The notes beneath the pieces were generated by a model that did not search any database, was not told the origin of the DNA, and saw only the letters and a program-made list of their open reading frames with translations. A DNA stretch of 47,862 nt from assembly GCF_011044975.1 (NCBI RefSeq), contig NZ_JAAKZV010000034.1, positions 1-47,862 of the forward strand. The letters are read 5' to 3'. The position numbers and the translations under genes were made by a program. Positions within the stretch are counted from its first letter, which is position 1. Each line of letters starts with the position of its first letter. The stretch comes from Streptomyces coryli. GTDB taxonomy: Bacteria; Actinomycetota; Actinomycetes; Streptomycetales; Streptomycetaceae. Positions 34,299 to 40,237 of the stretch are shown here, piece after piece.

Positions 34299-34329
34299 GC
34301 CCCGCTTCCCCGTACTGGGGAGGCGGGGC
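34299..34329 (+). terminator. Hairpin after sdhB
   Basis: GCCCCGCTTCCCC and GGGGAGGCGGGGC pair over 13 positions (one G-U) around GTACT, 33 nt past the sdhB stop. Followed by TCTCGTGCGTTTGC. Confidence 0.85.
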
Positions 34330-34408
34330 TCTCGTGCGTTTGCGGTAGCGTTCCCGAAATCGCCCGGCCATTCGGATTGTCGGGGCGAAAAGTGGGGGGA
34401 ATCGGCAG

Positions 34409-35116
34409 ATGCTCTGTGTTTCGTGTCAGGCGCGCACGGTGTGCTGTCTGCACCGAGCCGTTGCCGAGACCGGGGGACCATCCGTTCTTCACCGGGGCGC
34501 CGGCCGCGGCGGAGGCCGGGCATCCGCCGCCACCGCCGCCGCCCGTCAGTCCGGCCTTTCGGCCGCTTCGCGGGCTCGCCATCGCGCTCACCGTGCTGCT
34601 GATCGTCGGGGCCGTGGTGGATCTGGTCTCGCTGGCCATCGGTGTGCACATGCGTGACCTGCTGGACCGGATCATGACCGCCTCGGACAGCGAGATCGAC
34701 AGGGCCGACACCCTGTACGGGCTGGCCGGCATCGTGCAGACGATCTGCTTCCTTGCCATCGCCACGGTGTTCATCGTCTGGTTCCATCGCGCCCGCAAGA
34801 ACGCCGAGTTGTTCGACGTGGGGCAGCTGCGCAGCTCTGCCGGCTGGGCCATCGGGTCCTGGTTCATCCCGATCGGCAACCTGGCGGGGGGCGCCCGGCA
34901 GGCCTGGGGCCGGTCACGGCGTGGTGGCTGACCTTCATCGTGGCTTCGTGGAGCGGATGGGTCGCGGGGACCCGGTACCAGGCCGCCGACACGGCCGACG
35001 CCGTCAGCTCCGCGACGGCCGGGTACACGGCCGCCGTGCTGGCGATCCTGTACATACGGAAGCTCAGCGGCATGCAGGAGACCAAGCAGCACGCGCTGGC
35101 CGGCCAGTACTTCTGA
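34409..35116 (+). pseudogene. DUF4328-type membrane protein gene broken by two frame changes
   Basis: An N-terminal zinc-ribbon start MLCVSCQART (ATG 34409, GGGGGGA upstream) lies in one frame. The second CxxC (RCAVCTEPLPRPGDHPFF), a Pro-rich linker and the first two to three helices (AIALTVLLIVGAVVDLVSLA; FLAIATVFIVWFHRARKNAE; GWAIGSWFIPIGNL) lie in the next. The last part (TAWWLTFIVASWSGWV ... AAVLAILYIRKLSGMQ) returns to the first frame and ends TGA at 35116. The two shifts, near 34437 and 34895, compensate, and about 15-25 residues normally found after IGNL seem lost. It is either a decayed gene or a sequence error at both points. Confidence 0.7.
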
Positions 35117-35151
35117 CGGTCACCGGCTCCGGCTTCGGCTTCGGCTCCGGC

Positions 35152-35430
35152 TCACTGGCCGAAGGTGCCGTACAGCGCGACCGCCAGCGCCAGCAGCCCC
35201 GTCAGCGCGGCGATCGAGGGCAGCGGCCAGCGGGCCTGTTCCAGGATCTCCAGCCGGTGGTCGTGGTCGTCGAGGACCTTCTCGGCCTGGTCGGCGCGCT
35301 GCAGCAGCAGCGCGAGGTCGCCGCGGGTGGTCGCGAAGCCGACGTCGACGGCGCTGCGCAGGCGCTCCAACTCCAGCGCTACGCCGTGGGCTTCGGCGAC
35401 ACCGAGGGCTTCCGGTGGTGGTTCGGTCAT
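35152..35430 (-). CDS. Small membrane protein (92 aa), apparently LexA-controlled
   Basis: No family recognised. Residues 15-65 are charged and heptad-like (LELERLRSAVDVGFATTRGD, LLLQRADQAEKVLDDHDHRL), so a coiled coil is likely; residues about 70-90 (LPSIAALTGLLALAVALYGT) form one C-terminal transmembrane helix with five polar residues outside. The ATG follows GGGAG by 9-11 nt. Just upstream lie TCGAACGAGCATTCGA, close to the actinobacterial SOS box, and a perfect TATAAT. A tail-anchored coiled-coil protein made only after DNA damage suggests a division or membrane function, by analogy with SOS-induced small membrane inhibitors; that is inference. Confidence 0.8.
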   Translation of the reverse strand: MTEPPPEALGVAEAHGVALELERLRSAVDVGFATTRGDLALLLQRADQAEKVLDDHDHRLEILEQARWPLPSIAALTGLLALAVALYGTFGQ

Positions 35431-35445
35431 GGGGCAGGACTCCCT

Positions 35446-35461
35446 TCGAACGAGCATTCGA
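35446..35461 (-). promoter_or_regulatory. LexA (SOS) box
   Basis: TCGAACGAGCATTCGA matches the actinobacterial LexA consensus TCGAAC-N4-GTTCGA at 11 of 12 fixed positions. It overlaps the expected transcription start of the small membrane protein gene, an ideal place for repression. Confidence 0.75.
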
Positions 35462-35466
35462 TTATA
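35461..35466 (-). promoter_or_regulatory. Perfect -10 box TATAAT
   Basis: TATAAT on the minus strand touches the upstream end of the SOS box and lies 30 nt before the ATG of the small membrane protein. The -35 region (AGCAGA at 17 nt) is weak. Such an AT-rich hexamer is rare in this sequence. Confidence 0.65.
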
Positions 35467-35487
35467 GCTGAGTCGAGGCCCTTTCTG

Positions 35488-35515
35488 CTGGCATATGCCG
35501 CCCCGGTGATACCGT
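35488..35515 (+). promoter_or_regulatory. Promoter of the SDR gene, probably leaderless
   Basis: CTGGCA, 16 nt, then TACCGT, with only 6 nt between the -10 and the ATG at 35522. No SD precedes that ATG, so the transcript likely starts at or near the A of ATG. Confidence 0.45.
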
Positions 35516-35521
35516 GCGCCG

Positions 35522-36286
35522 ATGTCTGACATCGCACCACCCCCGCGCCGCGGCGTCCTGGTCACCGGCGCCTCCCGCGGCATCGGCCGCGCCGTCGCCA
35601 CCGCCTTCGCCGCCGCGGGCGACCGGGTCGCGGTCCACTACGCGTCGCGGCGCGAAGACGCCGAGGCCACGCTGCAGGGGCTGGCGGGAGACGGGCACGT
35701 ACTCGTCGGCGGCGACGTGTCCGATCCGGCGGCGGCGGCCCGTATCGTCGACGAGGCGGTGGCGGGGCTGGGCGGCACGCTGCACGTGCTGGTCAACAAC
35801 GCCGCCGTGAATCTGGCGCAGCCGATCGCCGAGATCTCGTACGAGGACTGGCAGGCGGTCTGGGAGCGGACGGTCGCGGTGAATCTGACCGGCACCGCGA
35901 ATGTCTCGTACTGCGCCGCCCGCCACATGATCGACGCGGGCGTCCGGGACGGCCGGATCGTCAACGTCGGCTCCCGCGGCGCGTATCGGGGCGAGCCCGA
36001 CCACCCCGCGTACGGCGCGACCAAGGCCGGCGTCCACGCGCTCGGCCAGTCCCTCGCCGTGGCGCTCGCGCCGCACGGCATCGCGGTCGCGTCCGTCGCG
36101 CCGGGCTTCGTGGCGACCGAGCGGGTCGCGGACCGGGTGACGGAGGAGACGCTGCGGCAGAGCCCGTTCGGCCGGGTGGCACGCCCCGAGGAGATCGCCG
36201 CCGCCGTCCGGCACCTCGCGTCGCCGGAGGCGACGTGGAGCTCGGGCGCGGTGCTGGACGTCAACGGGGCGTCGTATTTGAGGTGA
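35522..36286 (+). CDS. Short-chain dehydrogenase/reductase
   Basis: 254 residues of the classical SDR type (FabG-like). Cofactor loop TGASRGIGRA; the HYASRRED segment after beta-2 suggests NADP(H); NNAAVN; Ser and catalytic Tyr-Lys in VGSRGAYRGEPDHPAYGATK; C-terminal APGFVATE and SGAVLDVNGA. It reduces a keto or oxidises a hydroxy group of an unknown substrate in the cytoplasm. It is divergent from the LexA-box gene (91 nt) and convergent with the next gene, with 9 nt between. Whether LexA also affects it is open, as its -35 lies about 30 nt from the box. Confidence 0.93.
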   Translation: MSDIAPPPRRGVLVTGASRGIGRAVATAFAAAGDRVAVHYASRREDAEATLQGLAGDGHVLVGGDVSDPAAAARIVDEAVAGLGGTLHVLVNNAAVNLAQPIAEISYEDWQAVWERTVAVNLTGTANVSYCAARHMIDAGVRDGRIVNVGSRGAYRGEPDHPAYGATKAGVHALGQSLAVALAPHGIAVASVAPGFVATERVADRVTEETLRQSPFGRVARPEEIAAAVRHLASPEATWSSGAVLDVNGASYLR

Positions 36287-36295
36287 GCACGGGTC

Positions 36296-36742
36296 CTACG
36301 GGCGGGTCTCGCCCCGCAGTTCCGCGATCGCCTGCTCGATGCGGCGGGTCCGGGTCTCGGGCTTCTTCGCGGCGTCGATGGTGAGGACGTGCTTTCGTTT
36401 ACGGCCCTGGGGCAGGCGGTCGTAGGCGGCGCGGGCGGCCTGGTCGGCGGCCAGGGCGCGGGCGAAGTCGGCGGGTTCTGTCACGGTCCGGGGCTCGGTG
36501 TCGAGGCGCAGGTCGACCTCGATCTCGTCGCCGACGGCGACGCCGGCGGCCTGGCGGTTGGCGTTGCTGAGGCCGAGGAGATTGCGGCCGCGCATGATGG
36601 CGACGCGGCTCTTCCAGGTGTGGCCGTTGATCGTGATGGTCACCGGCGGGCGCTTGCCGCCGCCGAGCGACTCGACGACCTCGGGCGGGACCTCCAGGCC
36701 GCGCATGGGCTCCGGCGGCTCGACGTGCGTACGGAACTTCAT
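36296..36742 (-). CDS. DUF1905 / YdeI-like domain protein
   Basis: 148 residues. The N-terminal half (KFRTHVEPPEPMRGLEVPPE, VTITINGHTWKSRVAIMRGR, VGDEIEVDLRLDTEPR) is a DUF1905 beta-barrel; the C-terminal helical half (DFARALAADQAARAAYDRLP, RIEQAIAELRGETRP) is the YdeI/OmpD-associated type. Molecular function unknown; cytoplasmic. ATG with GGGAG 6 nt upstream. It is on the minus strand in tandem with the transglutaminase-like gene but 109 nt away, so possibly a separate unit. Confidence 0.85.
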   Translation of the reverse strand: MKFRTHVEPPEPMRGLEVPPEVVESLGGGKRPPVTITINGHTWKSRVAIMRGRNLLGLSNANRQAAGVAVGDEIEVDLRLDTEPRTVTEPADFARALAADQAARAAYDRLPQGRKRKHVLTIDAAKKPETRTRRIEQAIAELRGETRP

Positions 36743-36851
36743 GCCGGCTCCCTGGTCGGTGAGGTGAGGGTGTGTCGTACACGCTACGACCGGCCCGGGG
36801 CCTGCGGCTTCTTTGATCCTGACCGCTTGCGGCTCTGCGCCTCTGCGGCGA

Positions 36852-37751
36852 TCAGGGCCTGAGGGTGATCTGGCGCTCGCCGGCGTACGTCGTGTGCGAG
36901 GTGATGCGGCGCGGGGCGCGCAGGCCCTCGTGTGCCGCGTAGAGCCGGCGCGCCGCGGGGAAGTCGCCCTCGGCGCCCGCGGCCGCGGCGGCGTCGAGGA
37001 CGTCGTAGTCGGCGGGTCCGAGCAGCTCGAGCTCGGCCTCGGCCAGGCCCCAGCCGTCCCAGGGCAGGACCTCGACGCCGTTCAGGGCGGCGAGGTCCCG
37101 GACCACGCTCGCCTTGACGAAGTCGAGGCCGCTCAGGCGCACGACACCGACGCCGTACGCCGCAGGGTCCGCCCGACCCGTACGACACCGCCGCCAGGCC
37201 TCCCCCGCGACGACGAAGCGGTCGCGCGGCACATCGAACGGATCGAAGCCCAGCTCCCACTGCCACGCCGCATCCGGGTCCGGCACCACCTGCGGATCGG
37301 TCAGAACCCAGCCGCGGGCGTCGTCCCACCACTCGGTGACCCAGTGGTCCTCGTACGTGCCGGGCACCAAGTAGGCCGCGAAGCCACAGCGGATACGGGC
37401 CGGCGTGCCCGTATGCCGCAGCAGCGCGCAGTGCAGGAGCGCGAAGTCCCGACAGGTGCCGGCGAAGCGCTCGACGGGCGACCGCGGAGCCTTCGCAACC
37501 GGCAGCCCACCACTGCGCCCCCGATCCAGCACCATCATCTCGTCGACATACCGCGTCTCCGCCTCCTCCGCCTTACGCCCGGCGGCGAGCTCGACCCCAT
37601 AGCGCCCGGCGGCCTCCTCGCGGTGAATGACCAGGCCGCGTACGAGCCGGGCCAGCGCCGTCGGCTCGTGCGGCAGTCCGGAGTCGTCGAACGGCCCGGG
37701 CTCCGAGGCGCCCGACTGCCGGATATAGAAGGCCCGTTGGGTGACATCCAT
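36852..37751 (-). CDS. Transglutaminase-like domain protein
   Basis: 299 residues. Catalytic triad visible in the middle: Cys in FAGTCRDFALLHCALLR, His in GTYEDHWVTEWWDD, Asp in GWVLTDPQV. The N-terminal 80 residues and the C-terminal 120 have no recognised fold. Bacterial members act as peptidases or amide hydrolases on proteins. No signal peptide, so cytoplasmic. ATG at 37751 has only a weak SD (GGGGCAGGG). Its 5' side faces the TetR operator region at 37801-37861, 50 nt away, so it may share that control. Confidence 0.88.
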   Translation of the reverse strand: MDVTQRAFYIRQSGASEPGPFDDSGLPHEPTALARLVRGLVIHREEAAGRYGVELAAGRKAEEAETRYVDEMMVLDRGRSGGLPVAKAPRSPVERFAGTCRDFALLHCALLRHTGTPARIRCGFAAYLVPGTYEDHWVTEWWDDARGWVLTDPQVVPDPDAAWQWELGFDPFDVPRDRFVVAGEAWRRCRTGRADPAAYGVGVVRLSGLDFVKASVVRDLAALNGVEVLPWDGWGLAEAELELLGPADYDVLDAAAAAGAEGDFPAARRLYAAHEGLRAPRRITSHTTYAGERQITLRP

Positions 37752-37800
37752 GCCCGGGACCGTATGCCCTGCCCCAGGGACAGGGTCCAGGCGGGGCCGA

Positions 37801-37816
37801 CTTGAACACGTTCAAG
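37801..37816. promoter_or_regulatory. TetR-type operator 1
   Basis: CTTGAACACGTTCAAG, 7-nt arms around AC. It covers TTGAAC (37802-37807), which stands 17 nt from TACAGT (37825-37830), a plausible -35/-10 pair for the three-gene operon ending in a TetR gene. Confidence 0.75.
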
Positions 37817-37824
37817 AAGAGGGC

Positions 37825-37830
37825 TACAGT
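37825..37830 (+). promoter_or_regulatory. -10 TACAGT of the TetR operon
   Basis: Spaced 17 nt from TTGAAC inside operator 1 and followed by operator 2 downstream of the start site. An inner inverted repeat (AAGAGGGCTAC/GTAGCCTCTT) flanks it. Confidence 0.6.
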
Positions 37831-37847
37831 CCTACCCGTAGCCTCTT

Positions 37848-37861
37848 TTGAACACGTTCAA
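37848..37861. promoter_or_regulatory. TetR-type operator 2
   Basis: TTGAACACGTTCAA, identical to the core of operator 1, 46 nt centre to centre, just upstream of the SD of the first gene. Two sites around a start site allow cooperative autorepression. Confidence 0.75.
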
Positions 37862-37879
37862 GAAAGGGCGTGGCAAGGC

Positions 37880-38284
37880 ATGGATCTCACCGTCACCACC
37901 TACGTCGTCTACATCGGCGTCAGCCTCGGCCTGACCGTCTGGGTCGCCCGCACCCTCAGCCGGAACGGGCAGATCTTCCTCGCCGACGTGCTGCGCGGCA
38001 GCGAGACGCTCGCGGCCGCCGTCAACCACCTGCTGGTGGTTGGCTTCTACCTGGTCAACCTCGGCTTCGTCGCCCTGTACCTGAAGACCGCCGACGCCGT
38101 CGACGACGGCCGCGGCCTCGTCGAGGCGCTCTCGGTGAAGCTCGGGGTCGTCCTGCTCGTGCTCGGCGTCATGCACCTCGGCAACGTCTACGTCCTCAGC
38201 CGCATCCGCCGCCGCGGCCTGCTCGAGCGCGAGCAGGTGCCGCCGGTGCAGCCGGACGCGTGGACCGACCCGGCGCGGGCCTGA
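37880..38284 (+). CDS. Integral membrane protein of unknown function
   Basis: 134 residues with three hydrophobic helices (VVYIGVSLGLTVWVARTL; HLLVVGFYLVNLGFVALYL; VKLGVVLLVLGVMHLGNVYV) and a basic/acidic C-terminal tail. Family not recognised by name. ATG at 37880 is preferred; an earlier in-frame start at 37802 lies within operator 1. First gene of an operon with a DCC-type protein and a TetR regulator; its stop is 2 nt before the next ATG. Confidence 0.85.
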   Translation: MDLTVTTYVVYIGVSLGLTVWVARTLSRNGQIFLADVLRGSETLAAAVNHLLVVGFYLVNLGFVALYLKTADAVDDGRGLVEALSVKLGVVLLVLGVMHLGNVYVLSRIRRRGLLEREQVPPVQPDAWTDPARA

Positions 38285-38286
38285 GC

Positions 38287-38742
38287 ATGCGGGCCCCGAC
38301 CGCCGTCCACGGGCTGACCGTCCTCTACGACGCCGACTGCAAGCTGTGCACCTTCGTGCGCAACTGGCTCTCCGGACAGGCCCAGCTCGTCCGTCTCACC
38401 CTCATCCCCTGCGGCTCGGTCACGGCCCGCCGCCGCTTCCCGGGCCTCGACCACGCTGCCACCCGTGAGGAGATCACCGTGGTCGGGGACGGCGGGCAGG
38501 TCTATCGGGGCGCCTCCGCCTGGATCGTCTGCCTGTGGGCGCTGGCCAAGTACCGCCCCCTCGCCCACCGCCTCAGCTCCGGCGCCGGCGCGCAGGCCGC
38601 CCGGGCGACGGTGCTGGCGGCGGCGCAGTGGCGGGGGGCGGCTCGACCGTGGGGCGGGGGCGCGTACGCGGACGGCTGGCGCTACGCCCCGGCGACCGGC
38701 TGGTCCCGGACCTGCCCCGACGGGTCCTGTGCCCCCGGTTAG
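38287..38742 (+). CDS. DCC family (DUF393) thiol-disulfide oxidoreductase-like protein
   Basis: 151 residues. The family motif LYDADCKLCTFVRNWLS (Asp-x-x-Cys-x-x-Cys) starts the protein after a short leader, in a thioredoxin-like fold. Later elements are EITVVGDGGQVYRGASAWIV and WALAKYRPLAHRLS; two more cysteines occur near the end (TCPDGSC), unusual for the family. Presumably transfers electrons or rearranges disulfides. Co-transcribed with the membrane protein before it and the TetR gene after it. Confidence 0.85.
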   Translation: MRAPTAVHGLTVLYDADCKLCTFVRNWLSGQAQLVRLTLIPCGSVTARRRFPGLDHAATREEITVVGDGGQVYRGASAWIVCLWALAKYRPLAHRLSSGAGAQAARATVLAAAQWRGAARPWGGGAYADGWRYAPATGWSRTCPDGSCAPG

Positions 38743-38751
38743 GCTCGACCT

Positions 38752-39513
38752 GTGGACGACGCAGTGCCGACCGAGAAGGCCTCTGGCTCGCTTGCCAAGG
38801 GGGAGCAGACTCGCACGTTGATTCTGGAGACCGCTCTGCGGCTTTTTCAGGAGCGGGGTTATGACAAGACGACGATGCGGGCTATCGCTAGTGAGGCGGG
38901 GGTGTCGGTTGGTAATGCGTACTACTACTTCAAGAGCAAAGAGCACCTGATCCAGGGCTTTTACGATCGGATCGGTGAGGCGCACGCTGCCGCCGTGCAG
39001 GACGTGCTGGCTCGTGAGACCGATCTCGCCGCCCGACTGGAGGGGGTGCTGCTCGCGTGGCTGGATATTGCGGCGCCGTATCACGAGTTCGCGGCGCAGT
39101 TCTTCAAGAACGCCGCCGATCCGAACAGTCCGCTCAGCCCCTTCTCGCCCGAGTCCGAGGAGCCGCGTGAGGCGACGGTCGAGCTGCACCGGCAGGTGCT
39201 GGCGGGGTCGAAGGCTGCGCTCGTGCCCGAGCTGCGGGAGTTGATGCCGCAGCTGATGTGGCTGCATCAGATGGGGATCGTGCTGTATTGGGTCTTCGAT
39301 CGCACCGAGGACTGCGAGCGGACGCGGCGGCTGGTGCAGCGGTCGTCGCCGATGGTGGCGCGCGCCATCGATCTGTCCCGGTATCGGCTGCTTCGGCCGC
39401 TCGCCCGCGAAGTGGCGGACATCCTGCATGACTTCATTCTTCCGGCGGCGGGCATGGCCGCGGAGAGGGCTCCGGCGACGGCCCGGCGGAAGACGCGGCG
39501 CAAGAAGGACTGA
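38752..39513 (+). CDS. TetR-family transcriptional regulator
   Basis: 253 residues. N-terminal helix-turn-helix LILETALRLFQERGYDKTTM then AIASEAGVSVGNAYYYFKSK; the larger C-terminal part is the ligand/dimer domain. A basic tail (ARRKTRRKKD) ends the protein. GTG start 9 nt after the DCC gene. Probably binds the TTGAACACGTTCAA sites at 37801-37861 and represses its own operon; ligand unknown. Confidence 0.92.
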   Translation: MDDAVPTEKASGSLAKGEQTRTLILETALRLFQERGYDKTTMRAIASEAGVSVGNAYYYFKSKEHLIQGFYDRIGEAHAAAVQDVLARETDLAARLEGVLLAWLDIAAPYHEFAAQFFKNAADPNSPLSPFSPESEEPREATVELHRQVLAGSKAALVPELRELMPQLMWLHQMGIVLYWVFDRTEDCERTRRLVQRSSPMVARAIDLSRYRLLRPLAREVADILHDFILPAAGMAAERAPATARRKTRRKKD

Positions 39514-39535
39514 GGGTTCCAACCCCAGGGGCGAA

Positions 39536-39551
39536 TGGGGGGTTTCCCCCA
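39536..39551. terminator. Short hairpin after the TetR gene
   Basis: TGGGGG-GTTT-CCCCCA, 23 nt past the stop, within a C/G-rich stretch that can form alternative stems. A modest terminator candidate. Confidence 0.45.
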
Positions 39552-39650
39552 CCGGACTGGGGGGTCACCCGGATCGTTCGGGCGCGGCCTGGTCTCTAGG
39601 TTCATGGGTGAGATCGCGGACAGCGATTCGGACCCGCCCCGGAGGCCATC

Positions 39651-40187
39651 GTGACCACGCAGCAGCAGCGCACGCAGCAGCAGTCGCCGCGCCGTGCGGC
39701 CATCGCGGCCTTCGTTCGCTTTGTCGTCTGCGGTGGCGGGGTCGGCCTGGCGTCGAGCGGTGCGCTGGTACTGCTCGACGGGCGGATGCCGCTGGTCGTC
39801 GCCAACGCCCTGATCACCGTGGTCTCCACGCTCCTCGCCACCGAACTGCACGGCCGCATCTCGTTCCGCAGCGACCGCGGCGGCTGGGGCGTACACCTCC
39901 AGTCGGCGCTCACCGTCGCGGTGAGCTACGCCTTCACGACGGGCGCGCTGCTCGCCCTGCACGCGGTCCAGTCCGCGCCGTCGGCGCTGACCGAGCAGAC
40001 CGTGTACCTGACGTCGTCCGCGCTGGCCGGACTCGGCCGCTTCGCGGTGCTGCGCGCGGTGGTCTACGCGGACCGCAGGACGCCGGCACCGGCGGCGGCG
40101 GCTCCGGTCGCGAAGCCGGCACCTGCCGCAAAGCCGGTGCTGCGCAAGGTGATTGCCGGTAACACCGCCGTGGCAATCGCCGCCTGA
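39651..40187 (+). CDS. GtrA-like membrane protein
   Basis: 178 residues with four helices (FVRFVVCGGGVGLASSGALV; PLVVANALITVVSTLLATEL; ALTVAVSYAFTTGALLAL; LTSSALAGLGRFAVLRAVV), the GtrA pattern, and HGRISFRS in the place of the usual NR-F-F loop. GtrA-family proteins help flip polyprenyl-linked sugars or act in wall polysaccharide assembly. The C-terminal tail is Ala/Pro/Lys-rich. GTG start with GGAGG 5 nt upstream. Convergent with the ThuA gene, with a hairpin between. Confidence 0.8.
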   Translation: MTTQQQRTQQQSPRRAAIAAFVRFVVCGGGVGLASSGALVLLDGRMPLVVANALITVVSTLLATELHGRISFRSDRGGWGVHLQSALTVAVSYAFTTGALLALHAVQSAPSALTEQTVYLTSSALAGLGRFAVLRAVVYADRRTPAPAAAAPVAKPAPAAKPVLRKVIAGNTAVAIAA

Positions 40188-40200
40188 GCCCCACAGGAGC

Positions 40201-40229
40201 GGGGGAGGACCGCCGCGCGGCCCTCCCCC
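40201..40229. terminator. Bidirectional hairpin between convergent genes
   Basis: GGGGGAGG and CCTCCCCC pair, with inner CCGC/GCGG complementarity. Lies 13 nt past the GtrA-like stop and 9 nt past the end of the minus-strand gene. Confidence 0.8.
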
Positions 40230-40237
40230 ACCCGAGC

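Noticed and set aside
34377-34931. Reading the DUF4328 region as one intact gene from the TTG at 34377
   Set aside because: It would discard the first CxxC and the last two helices, and the N-terminus has no SD; the two-frame-change reading explains both ends.
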